A stretch of DNA of 64,000 nt from Tubulanus polymorphus (lineage: Eukaryota; Nemertea; Palaeonemertea; Tubulaniformes; Tubulanidae). The notes beneath the pieces were generated by a model that worked only from the letters and a program-made list of their open reading frames with translations, searched no databases and was not told where the DNA came from. The stretch lies in the NCBI RefSeq assembly GCF_964204645.1, contig NC_134026.1:15642650-15706649 (forward strand), read 5' to 3'. Of this stretch, positions 33,716 to 45,710 are shown one piece after another (the first letter of the stretch is position 1; each line of letters opens with the position of its first letter). Made by a program: the position numbers and the translations under genes.

Positions 33716-36700
33716 ATTGCTCGTAGAACATTTGATTTTTAGCCGAATTCATTGTGGGATTTGTCTCGTTATTCACCATACACGGATATTGTGTATTTTC
33801 TTCTCATTTTCATGTTGGTTTTGAACAACTTAAATTTTGCGATTCTAATACCTTATTAACTTTAGATGACAGTAATACCTTCAATTTACATGTAAAATAA
33901 GATCACTGCTGAAAGTGTAATAAGGAATATATATTTACTCCAGTGACAATATTTTGATTCAAAGATTTAATTCAATCATCTAGTCTGAGTTTAAGGTAAA
34001 ACTTCTGGCTAACCAAGAGCTAACCGAATACCGACAATAGGTAGTCGTCGCTTGAAAATTAGTTAATTTACGCAACAGGAATCTATCTTGATTTCAAGGG
34101 CACTTCAATTAATCGTTTCAATAGTGACCACTGTAAATTAGCCAGTAGTTTAAATGACCGAATTCAATCAACCGATTCGTATCCTAAGAATGAGAATTGT
34201 ATTTTACCACAGTAGTTATTCCTCATCAAACGTTCGGTCATCATATTATACATCTATACATCATTACTATCATCTTCAGTTAATAGAAGTGCAATAAAAT
34301 CTAGAATCTATGAGTTGAGTTTTTTTTTAACATAATAGATTTTGTTGATTTTATGTTAGTTAAATCAAATATTGGGAATATTTTACCGGGGGATTTTTAC
34401 TTCGGGGATAATAACCTAAGTTATTTTATATCATCGGTTTTCATTAAGAAAAAAAAACATAACTACACTTATATTCCTTTTGGAGCATTAAGAATCTTTC
34501 ATTGAATTTAATGTTATTTCGTACAATAGTTCATCACAGTGCGTCATTCACGCTTAAATGTACAAAACTTCTTTACAGAGTTCAAAATATAAACCAACAA
34601 TCTCATCTCAAGCATGTACTAGCGCTGACGCTATGGGATAAAACCAAGTCGCGATTCATTGCCTAAAATGTGGGTACATTCATTCAAATCAGGACTAAAA
34701 TACGCTTATATGAATATCTTGCATGATATCATTTTACATTACGGGTGTCTCATAGGCCTGGTTTTACTTGTACATTGTCATCAATTAATTAAACATCCCA
34801 AGTAACTTCTTTATTTACTTATGGCTTAATCACTGGTATTCAATAGCTAGTCGGCCATAGAAAGACAAACCCGATAAAATTCCATTAACCGTTCGTCCAG
34901 AGTCGAACACTCGCGCGTTAATTCGCAACGATTTTAAAGAAAGAAAATGATTGCATGAAATCTAGTTTTCGTATCAATCGGCGTCCAATCTCTTAAACCA
35001 TCCTAAACACAGTAGTTTAGTAGTTTGAGTCTATTTGCTTTTACTGATCTGTAAATATGATAACTCACGGGCTGAACTGGTTGAAAAGCGTAAAATTCCC
35101 GTGATGTAACTGTGGCTCAACTCTCAATTCAATTTGAATTTCAGTTAATTTTGTAATATTTCATCAAGTACTAAACGATCGCTACATTTTAAAACATTGT
35201 CCCGTTTTATTCTTTTATGTGTGCGCAGATTATTTGATTTTTCGATTTATTTTTCTATGCAGCAGAGCCGAGTCGGCCTTGTATTCGGTACAGCTACCTA
35301 CAATAAATAGGCAACGTTTTGATCACAATCGTTTATTGTCATCAGAGTCAGATGGATGCGCGCGGTTATACATGACTTTTTGTACGTATGTTTGAGCAGT
35401 TTAGCCGTTCAAGCCGGGAACGGGGTCGATGAAAGTTAAAGTAGACTTTGTATCAGCTCATGCCTCCAACTCAGGCGCAGATCCAGAGGGGGGGGGGCTT
35501 CAGGGCTTATGACCAAAAATCTTTTTAAATCGTTCTCTTGAAAATACACAAGAAAAAGAGGGCGGACAGTATCACATAATCGGTACCATATCATCTTATG
35601 TTTGGCCAAACAATTTGTCGTATAGGCCCCTATCATTAGAGATTTTGGTCGGCAGTTTAACATTACCATTTTCTATGAACCCCTCCTGAAAAAAATCCTG
35701 GATTCGCGCCAGCAATTCCAGAATCCTACTGTTTTCACGAGTTACGGGACCTCGTCAGTACCGGTACTTATTTGAAAGATGCATACATCAGGCAGCATCC
35801 TGATTTTGCCTCTGTATGTCTGTCAAGAAATGTGTTCAAAGTAATTTTTCGCCAGCGGCAGGAGCTACGAGGTCACATCAACTTAAACTGGACATCAACG
35901 TAGGCCTAGCTCTACACCCTCTTGAGATGGGATAAAACCGAAACATGTCGACTACCAAGCATAGTAATCCACCTAATTTAAATCTTTCTCGATTGATGTT
36001 TATTTTTATTGTAGTACAAAATATGAAATATACTCAAGTCACTTAACTGTTGCCTTCTTTCTATTTCCAGGCTTTACTGCTTTCAGGGCCTATGCATACT
36101 GGATGCTGGGCTCAATACACTCGCTGTGTGTGTAAAACAGAACATGTACTATTGATCGTACAGCGCCGATCAGGTCTAACGCCTTGCGATATTCAGCGCT
36201 AATGCTCAGAGAGTCGGGAGTGCTCCAGACACAATTACACAGTGAACCAGTAGTGTGTAGAACTTCTGGAATAACGTAATATGATGACAGTTAATGTACC
36301 ATTAAAATCGAATATAATAAAATCGCACATTTATAGATGATCATTCGTCGTAAATACGTACATTTATCAGGATATTCGTAGCTCCAGGTTCCTCGAAGTG
36401 GTTACTAATTCCATGTTTGAAGTAAGTTTTGTAAAAGTGCATAGGTCTTCGTTTTGGTCTTGCATAGTTTTGCGTGTGTGGGTGTTACTAAAATAATGCA
36501 GTACTAAAACGGAAGTGACCTCATACCGGGAGTGACATCATCCAAGATGGGGACCGGAAGTGGAGGGAAAATTCTAAAATCTTTTGGCGGGAAAATTCAA
36601 TTTTTCCACAAATCATGATAAAACAAATTCAAATTAAATTGTTGGTGGTGTTAAATCCAAATTTATTTATTGGTATGATTAAATCCAAATTTATTTATTA

Positions 36701-36719
36701 GATCAATGACGACATCCTA
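33716..36719. other. Non-coding stretch with possible retroelement and MITE remnants
   Basis: No genes recognised. A second weak GATGGGATAAAACCGAAACATG motif near 35928 resembles the degenerate tail seen at 33686. A possible ~245-bp MITE sits at 35467-35711. Confidence 0.4.
35467..35711. mobile_element. Possible short inverted-repeat element (MITE)
   Basis: Left end CAGGCGCAGATCCAG and right end CTGGATTCGCGCCAG form an imperfect inverted pair. Target duplications are unclear. Confidence 0.35.
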
Positions 36720-36772
36720 CGCGCGCGCGCTCGTGTGTGTGTGTGCGTGCGTGCGGGCGTGCGTGCGTCTGT
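36720..36772. repeat. GC/GT-rich microsatellite
   Basis: CGCGCGCG, (GT)n and CGTGCGTG runs. A second (GT)n/(GCGT)n tract lies at 37081-37107. Confidence 0.85.
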
Positions 36773-37513
36773 GAGGAGGGAGTTAAATCCTAGATGGCGC
36801 CTTTTAACGGCTATTGTGAAATCATGTACGAGTTTGTGCGAAAAATAATTAGACCCCGAGCCTCATTATCTAGGATCGCTTACGTGCGCGAGTGCGAAAA
36901 CGTGGCAGGGGTCGAGACTTATAGATTTACGATCTTACGAGTGTTGCGAACGAAGAAAAGAACTGTACCCCACTAAGAACGGTATTTCGCTCGATCTTTA
37001 AGAGTGGGTATATAGGGTGAATAGCTATAGGGGTTATATGTGTATATGTAATTCAATTCCATATTGTATATGAGTAGATTGTGTGTGTGTGTGCGTGCGT
37101 GCGTGCAGTGCGCACGATATCGCACACTAGATGTATGCTGGCGCGCACACTGAATGCAAATGGCTCGGGTTACAAGGAGGGAGTATGTTGAAAAGAAAGA
37201 ACAGCATTTAGTAACTATATTTAATATGTAATGAATTTTAAGGGATGGTTAGTGCAGGAGGGAGTAGAGTGGAAATAGCCGGGATTGATGATACCAAATA
37301 GGGTAAGGATAGAAGCGGGTGAGGTCAGGGTATAGGAATGTGAGAATGTACCAAATAGTATATAATTCTTAGGTTTTGAAGTTAAGAGAGTTGGAGATAA
37401 AGCAGAAAGATATGTAACACTAAGAAGAAGAAAATAAAGAATTAACGTGGTCGCAAAGAAGACTTGTTTCAACTTATATTCACTCATGAAAGGAGAAAGC
37501 TGAGGACAAATAG

Positions 37514-38681
37514 ATGAGCCGATCAACAACATTGGTGAAAGGAGTCACACACCAACTGTTCCAGAAAAAGGACCGCGAATATTCAGATACAAAAAAAATG
37601 GATCCTGTGGTAGATAATGGACAGGGTCAACCCGACCTAACCGAAGATGGAAACGAAGAGGCAGATGATTCTTACAGAAGCGTTCACATACTAAAAGGTA
37701 TGAGTGCTTTGAAACCAGAATATTTTAACGGAGAAGATGATCCAATTCGGCCGTGGATGAACGCATTTCTACAATACGTGGAAATGATGGGCTGGACTGA
37801 GATTCAACGATTAGAGTCAACGATAATCTGAGAAAAACTATCGATAACAGATATGATAATGCCGAAAAGAAATGGCTACGAACACATGAACTAAAATATG
37901 TGAAAATAGTATCAGGACAATCAGTAGATAATTTTGCGGACATGGTATGACGAAAAGCTTCAGCACTGGAACTACCACCTCATGTAACCTTAAGTATATT
38001 TTTGGATGGGTTACCAATAAAGATAAAAAAAATTGTGTGGACTCAAATACCGGAAAATTTCGAAAAAGCGGTATCATTAGTGGGTCATGCAGTTCAGATG
38101 CTGAAAATGGATAGTGCAGTGGATAAAGACGAACGTATGCTAAACGCCTTGCACTCGCCGGCAGGCGATGAACTAGAAATATTGCGTGCAAGAGTCAGCG
38201 TGATTGAACAACAACAAGCGGCTAGACGAGATCAACAACAACATCAGCAGTGGGTGCGGCAACAAAGTAATTCGCGCACGAGGCAAAACTTTAGTTCAAG
38301 ACAATGGAATTTTTTGGGACAAAAACCCCAATATTTTTGTGGTGAATGTTTAACGGTGGAAAACATATACATGTATATTGCGGACAGTTACGGTTAACAA
38401 AAGGCCCAAAATAGGCCACCAGCAAGGATAGGATTGGGCGGCTCTAGAGCTACAAGGACGATTAAAATGATTTAAAGGTAAAAGAAAGCAAAAATGCACC
38501 CAAAAGAAGCTCAGAAATAAAAAATGGCAGGCTAAATTGAAATCTAATAAGCAGGTAACAGTGTTGAAAAGTGAGCATCCTTTAGGTTTACTATGTAAAA
38601 TAAGGGGACATGAGGTCTATACATTAGTAGATACGGGAGCAACAAATAGTGTAATTTCATTTGATTTTTTTGAACATTTTG
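37514..38681 (+). pseudogene. LTR retroelement gag-protease fragment, plus strand
   Basis: Gag-like core (LKPEYFNGEDDPIRPWMNAF) starts the fragment, then stops at 37829 and 37948 and shifted frames carry FLDGLPIKIKKIVW and a Gln-rich, basic tail leading to a degraded zinc knuckle (CGEC...). A separate frame from 38537 contains an aspartic protease motif (LVDTGATNSVIS). The frame is then cut by the (CGA)n tract, so RT and integrase are lost. It is a different family from the minus-strand gypsy element. Confidence 0.7.
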
Positions 38682-39035
<354 letters not shown>

Positions 39036-39223
39036 ACATATACCCTATTACTCTAATAATTTCATATAAATGAACATTATATAAATGAATATCATATACA
39101 TGAAAATCAATTATATAGATTTCAAATAAAAAATAGTTAAAATAAATGGAGAATTAAAAACTATAAAGTAATTAACGAGTTGATGAAAATATCAATTTTA
39201 ATTAAAAAGAAATTACTAAATAA

Positions 39224-39492
39224 ATGAAAGAACAGATACTACATTTCAAAGATATTTGATTTCCATGAATTAGAAAAATATTTTACAATTAACATTTTAT
39301 TCCTATTAAAGATTGAAACTGCACGTTTTCGTTTTCAAGTGAATAATATTACTGAATTAATGTTTAAAAATCATGATCTAATGATAGAGTAATCGAATGA
39401 AAAAGATAAAATCTTATTCAATACAATAATTCCAAAATTCACAACATTTGATGAAATAGATAAACATTTAATAATTACAGATGAAATACAAT
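39224..39492 (+). pseudogene. Degraded small Polinton gene before polB
   Basis: Opens at CTAAATAAATG. Stops appear early, but shifted frames keep FHELEKYF, ARFRFQVNNITELMF and FTTFDEIDKHLIITDEIQ. No family recognised. It shows that the element had a gene left of polB. Confidence 0.45.
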
Positions 39493-39561
39493 AGTAATTG
39501 GAAGATGTGGGTTTCAGATCAGAGGGCGAGAGGGCGAGACACCACTCATCACCACAAGTAA

Positions 39562-39580
39562 TTTTTTCCCCTAATAAATG
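39562..39580 (+). promoter_or_regulatory. T6 run plus CTAATAAATG start box of polB
   Basis: Follows AAGTAA; ATG at 39578 is the likely original polB start. Confidence 0.55.
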
Positions 39581-41517
39581 GGGGAGAATGAACACCAGCC
39601 AGAAAATAATAATGTTAAAAATCAATAATAATAAAAATCAATATTATTGCACATATTGTAAAAAATACGTCGATACATCTCATAAAACACGACATGAAAA
39701 AACTGCAAATCATATAAAAATGTAATAGATTTTGAAACTCCAGAAAATTCCAATGAAAGAAAAGAAAGATTAGAAAATATGAATGTGGATGAAATAAAAT
39801 GTGAAAAATATTTAATGAATTTAAACGTCATATTGAAGAAAGATATTTTGAGGGTTCTGGCTTAACATTGAATGAAATTATATATTTACATTTAAATGTT
39901 TATAATACAGAAAGAAATAAAACATCAAAAAGTAATAAAATGTTTAAAAATGATTCAAACTTTACAACAGAAAAGGAGGATATTAAAGCATCATCTTATA
40001 TTAAATTACCATTTACAACAAAAGCAGTAATAAATGTTCAAAATGAAGATAATAAATGTTTTCTATGGTCAATTATTAGTTGCTTACATCCAACACAGGA
40101 AATGTTTGTAGAATAACAGATTATCGGAAATATGAAACATTATATGAAATTGATCAATATCCAGTAACTATAAAAATGATTCCTAAAATAGAAAAAGTTA
40201 ATAATTCAAAAATAAATGTATTCGAATTAATGCAATTACCAAAGACAAAAGGTGAAAATATTAAAGATTATACATTGGAAGCTTTATATTTAACAGAATA
40301 TTATGATGATGAAAATGCTATAGATTTGTTATATTACAAAAAAGATGAAAATGAACATTATATGTGGTTAAAACAAATTGATTTATTCGTTAGAACAGAA
40401 AGTGATCATCATCGTAAAATTTATCTATGTAGAAAATGTTTATCTAAATTTATGACTGAGAATACATTATTAAAACATAAAGAATTATGTGATAATAAAG
40501 ATTTTTGTAAATTAACAATGCCAACAGAAAAAGATTATAAATTGAAATTTACTAATCATAAATTTAAGAATATTGTTCCATTTGTAATTTATGGGGATTT
40601 TGAATCGTTGAATAAAGAATTAACTGATCAAGATAGAAAAGAAATATATAACAAAAAGCAATCATTAAAATCAATGGATAAAGGAAATGAATTAAATGAA
40701 GACACAATACAAGACCCAACAATTATAAATACAATTAAAAAAGTTCATCAAAGAGCTGCTGCTTATGGAATTTATATAAAATCAAATTATCCTGAATTAT
40801 ATGAAAGTCAATATATTTCTTTTAGAGGTGAAAATGTAGTTAATGATTTTTGTGACAAAATGATTGAATTAGAAAGTGATTTTGCAAAATTATTAAACAA
40901 AAATAAAAGAATAGTTATGACAAAAAAAGATGAAATTGATTTTAATTACGCAACTCATTGTTGTTATTGTGAAAAACGTTTTTATTCATTTGATAAAAAA
41001 GTTAGAGATCATAATCATTTAAATTCAAAATATCGTGGAGCTGCTCATGAAGATTGCAATTTTCAAGCTAAGAAAGTTAATTTCGTACCAACATTATTTC
41101 ATAATTTATCAGGCTATGATACCCATCTATTTATAAAACAATTATCGGGAAAATTGGGCGCAATTAATCAAGAAATAAAAGAATATAATGCTATGAATGG
41201 TGTAAATGTAAGAAAATATGATTTTAAACTATTAGCTAAAACATCTGAAAATTATATTTCATTTCAATTTGGTTGCATTAGATTTTTAGATTCTTATAGA
41301 TTTCTAGCAAGTTCATTAGATAATTTATCAATAAGTTTAGTTGATAATGATTTTGTTATGACTCGATATTATTATCCAAATGAACAAGATTTTAAATTAT
41401 TGAGATATAAAGGCGCAATTCCTTATTCATTTTATAAAACACACAATGATTTTAATGTAACAGAATTACTAAAAGATCAATTTTATGAGGTGGAATTAGA
41501 GGTGGAATTAGTGGTGT
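39578..41517 (+). pseudogene. polB: Polinton DNA polymerase B, copy 2, N-terminal part
   Basis: The zinc-finger N-terminus (YYCTYCKKYVDTSHKTRHEK, ~39644) is shifted relative to the ATG and stops occur before 40080; the long open frame is 40080-41600. It has the zinc motif YLCRKCLSKF, exonuclease I YGDFES (~40590), an endonuclease VII-type HNH module (CCYCEKRF, DKKVRDHNHLNSKYRGAAHE, ~40960-41065) and exonuclease II FHNLSGYDTH (~41098). Compared with copy 1, about 270 bp are missing after ...DQFYE (41488), removing exonuclease III and the segment before motif A. The sequence then changes frame into the next part. Confidence 0.88.
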
Positions 41518-41518
41518 T

Positions 41519-43670
41519 ATGGGAGATAGGTATTTTAAAGCAAATGATGAATATAAATTATTATATATTGACGCCAATAATTTATATGGTTGGGCAATGA
41601 TGCAACCTCAACCATATAAAAATTCTATATTAACAGAAGTTGAAAATGATGATAAAGCTAATTGGGAAAGCGCAATTATGAGTTTAGAAGATGAAGCACC
41701 AATTGGTTATTTCTTTGTAGTTGATTTAGAATATCCTGAAAATATAAAGTTTAAAACAAGAAACTTACCTTATTGCCCAGAACATTTAACTGTAGATGAT
41801 AGTTATTTAAGTGAATACCAGAAGAAAATAAAACCGAAAGATCATGTTTTTACAGAAAAATTAATACTTACTCAAAATAATAAATACAATTATATTGTTC
41901 ATTATAGAATGTTAAAATTTTATCTAAAACAAGGAATGAAATTAAAGAAAGTACATAGATATATTGAATTTAATCAATCGAAGTGGTTAGAAAAATATAT
42001 AGATTTCAATACTCAACAGAGAACAATATCAAAAACAGATTTTGAAAAAGATTTCTTCAAATTAATGAATAATAGTTTTTATGGTAAAACATGTGAAAAT
42101 ATTAGAAATAGAAATGATATTGAATTAGTAAATAATTCTGAAAGATTAAGACATTTACAATCAAGTCCTAGACATTTAGGAAATAAAAGATTTGAAGATT
42201 ATTTAACAGCAGTTAAATTAAAAAGAACGTCAATGAAATTTAATAAACCTATATTCATTGGTTCAACTGTTTTAGAAGTATCAAAATTATTAATGTATGA
42301 TTTTTATTATAATGTTTTACAACCACTTTTTGGGGAAAAGCATATTGAAATATTATATTTTGATTCTGTAACAGCTGACACCCCAATATTATTAAAATGT
42401 AATGGTAAAATATTGATAAGAAGAATTTCAGAAATAATTCCAAAACAAAATGAATGTTATATTTCATATGGTGAAAAAGAATTAATACAAATAAATGGTT
42501 TAATGGATGTTTGGACAAGAAATGGATGGAAAAAATTAAAGAATATTATTAGACATAAATCAAATAAGAAAATCTATAGAGTTAGAACTAAATTAGGGTT
42601 TGTAGATGTTACAGAAGATCATAGTTTAATTAAACGAAATGGCGATGAAATAAAACCAACTGATATAAAAATTGGAGACGAATTATTACATAAAAGATTT
42701 TTCCAAAGAATGAATCATATGACATTCGATGAAATTATTGATAATATTTATAATATAGAACCCGAAACATTAGAAGAAAAAGAATATTTTATCAAAGGAT
42801 TTTTTATAGGAGATGGTTCAGCAGGTGTGTATAAATATGTTAATCGCACTCAATATCGTTGGTATTTATGCAATCAAGATTTGAAATTATTAGAAAGAAT
42901 AAAGAAATTCTGCGAAGTTTATTCACATAAAACATTTAGAATCATGGATCATATGAAATCATCCGCGGTTTATAGATTATTTGTAAATAATCCTAAAAAT
43001 TTTGCTACAAAATATAATGATGAATTCTATATTCATACAATAGTGAAAAGTAATACTTCAACAAAAGAAAAGATAGTTCCAGATTATGTATTAAATCCAA
43101 AAAATAATTTAAGAAAATGGTTCTTCATTGGGTTCTATGCTGCAGATGGTTCAAAAAGTTTCAAAAACCGCAAAACGATATCTTTAGCTCAAAAAGGAAA
43201 AGTTGCTATATCAGGATTGAATATATTATGCAATTCATTAGGTTTTAATATGAATATTGGATTGATTAAATCTAAACCAAATTGCTTTAATTTAAGCCAT
43301 GTAGAAAATGAGTTAACAGAAGAAGTTAAAGATTTATTTGAAATATATAACCCAACAGATTATGTTTATGATTTATCAACTGAAGATGGTACATTTAACT
43401 GTGGATTTCCATTAATAGCGGTCAATACTGACAGTTACATACTAAAAATCAAGACAAATGACATAACAAAAGACTTAAAAACATTAAAACATCATTTTGA
43501 TTTTAGCAATTATTCCAAAGATCATGAACTATTTAGCAATGATAATAAAAAAATTCCTGGTAAGTTTAAAGATGAATTAGGGGGTGATGAAATGATTGAA
43601 TTTGTTGGGATAAGAAGTAAAATGTATAGTTACAGAACAAAAGATCATGAAGCTAAAAAGTTAAAAGGAA
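41519..43670 (+). CDS. polB: Polinton DNA polymerase B, copy 2, palm domain with intein
   Basis: Open frame with motif A (ANNLYGWAM, ~41571), the YxxHYRMLKFY and KWLEKYIDFN segments, motif B (NNSFYGKTCEN) and motif C. Motif C is split: YFD ends at 42364, then an intein, then TDSYILKIK from 43427. After the intein the frame continues through GRF-like GKFKDELGGDEMIEF to 43670, where a transposon is inserted and adds a false tail. The C-terminus resumes at 47908. No stop or frameshift lies between 41519 and 43670. Confidence 0.9.
42365..43426 (+). other. Intein (354 residues) with LAGLIDADG-type homing endonuclease, in polymerase motif C
   Basis: A protein-splicing insertion between YFD and TDS of motif C, the known pol-c site. 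It starts with Ser1 (SVTADTPILL, block A). Block B has T83 and H86 (VTEDH). Two LAGLIDADG-like motifs lie at 142-153 (FIKGFFIGDGSA) and 253-264 (FFIGFYAADGSK). Block F is VYDLSTEDGTF (~334-344) and block G ends in V353-N354, followed by the +1 Thr of the extein. The penultimate residue is Val where His is usual. The frame is uninterrupted. The copy 1 polymerase has the same site empty (YFDTES). It would excise itself and, as a homing endonuclease, target empty polymerase genes. Confidence 0.93.
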
Positions 43671-44277
43671 ATATAGCTGCAAAGCAGCGATGACGGGTTT
43701 TCTGTAAAGCCATTCCGAATGATGGGAATTGTAGTAAATTGAAATATCGATACATAGAATTAAATGCATTGACAGATTCGAACCTAATATGCAACCACTG
43801 TGTAAACGTCAAATATGATTCAGCTTTGAAACCGAACATACGTGGACGTACAATCACAAATATTAATATATTTGACCAGGCACTTATTTTGGCATTCAAA
43901 CATCATGATACTGTATTATCACCATCCTTAAAAATGGATCTGTCCTATTAAGAACTCATCTTAAGCACCTGCTGAGCCGATAGATTGAGTGAATTCACAG
44001 ATAAGAACGTATTATGATTTAGAATAGATTTAAGAAGTTAATGTTTTTATTGAAATATTTGAATAAATACATATATTGTAATGTAGATTCAATCAATAAA
44101 TTATGAATTGATTTGGTCTGGGTTTCCGGCTGATGTTGATTTTGGCTCTTATGGATTACAAATTCTACAGTGATAAACAATGGATACCTGCAACATGTGT
44201 GTAAATCAAACCTATTCCACTAGTTGCGTGTGTTTCCTAATAAACGGGAGAGTCACTCTTGATCTGAGTTATTAGAA

Positions 44278-45710
44278 CTAGGAGTCCAGGGACACCATGC
44301 CCACTTGGGAAGTGGTTCCAAATGCTCAACAATCTAACAATTCAGGGGCCGGTTTCACAAAGCGTAATTAACCCTTAATTATGACTAAATCACTAATCAT
44401 GATTAAATTATCATGATTTAATCAAGTTAGGTGTTTCACAAAACGTAATTAACTTTAATTATAATTAAGTGAATTACAAAATTTAATTCTCCTCTAGAGT
44501 GTAATTAAACCTTATAATCATCATTAGTTTATTATTAAAAACAAAAAGCTGCATATATTATTCATGGAATTTGGTGTTTATTAATTGACGACGGCAATTC
44601 CTACACTTATTTAGTTCTTCAGATTGTTTGGCTCAAATAATTTGGATTTTTTGCCTTTTGTAAAAAAGGCATGTCAATACTCTAAATTCTATTGATTTTT
44701 TTCCAAACGTCCTATGTTTTTGTCAGCACGACCACCACATACTTAGAAGTATTGAATTAATTGATTTTGTCCATACATATGATAGATTTCCGTCAGTAGA
44801 GTACATATCTATGGAGTTAGTGTTAAAAAGTGCTAATCACTGCTCGAAAAAAAACCCTATTTACGAGGATTTAATTTTGCTGACTGGAGGTGAGTTTCTA
44901 TTTAAAAACTTCTGAGACATCTTGCTAAGTTTTTCCACTGGTTCCTGAGACCTTTCAGAGCAATCTTTAACTCCCAAAGGAGTGAATTTCTCTTTTCCTC
45001 TAAACAAGGAAGGTTGTTGATGCTTGGACAGCAAATGGCTGTCTAAAGTTCCGCCATTTTGATACAGTTAAATTGTAATCAAGTTGCCTAACTATGTAAT
45101 TAGTTAATTTTGTAATTAAACCCTTTTGTGAAACCGAATTTTAATCGTAATTAACTAATCATGATTAAGGAAATTTAATCATGATTTAGGTCCTAATTAT
45201 AATTAAAGTTAATTATGCTTTGTGAAACCGGCCCCAGGTATCAAAGGTATAAAACATCCCTTTTCAATGAGAAATGGCAAACTCAGAATTCGGGCCAAAA
45301 TTGACATTTTTGGGCACTAAAAAAGGTCATAGGACGGCCATCTTGAGTCTGTATCCCAATTTTTGTTATGCTGATGGGCCCAGGGGGCATTCACATATAT
45401 CCGAAAGATCAAGGTAATTGATCAAAGCATCTTCAAAATTTCCCTCAAAAAGTTCAAAAATGTGTAAAAAGTGTTGATTTTGGCGAACAACAATGGCTGC
45501 CAGTCGGCCATCTTGAATCTGACAGGGCCAGTTTTTGAGCTGAAGATGTGTCTAGGGTAGATACATGTGAAACCCAAATATCAAGACATTACATTGAAGC
45601 GTCTTCAAAACTTCCTAAAATAACTGATTTCCGTCTACGGACGGACGGACGACAGACGAAAAGTGAACGCAATAGCCCGCTGGGACTAAAGTCCCAAGTG
45701 GGCTAAAAAT
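44278..45710 (+). mobile_element. Hairpin-ended element, family III, with nested TIR element
   Basis: Begins GGAGTCCAGGGACACCATGC then CCACTTGGG and ends CTGGGACTAAAGTCCCAAGT then GGGC. A related copy in opposite orientation lies at 61861-63273, which has a tandem-unit middle instead of the nested element at 44345-45235. It contains AAGATGGCC-type text in both copies. Confidence 0.75.
44345..45235. mobile_element. 891-bp TIR element (MITE-like)
   Basis: Near-perfect 28-bp inverted ends: GGGGCCGGTTTCACAAAG (44345-44362) and CTTTGTGAAACCGGCCCC (45218-45235). The subterminal region is rich in AATTATGATT repeats. No transposase frame. Confidence 0.85.

Noticed and set aside
43645..43693. A polymerase C-terminus ending ...KGNIAAKQR
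   Set aside because: The tail is read from the inserted hairpin element; the true C-terminus resumes at 47908.
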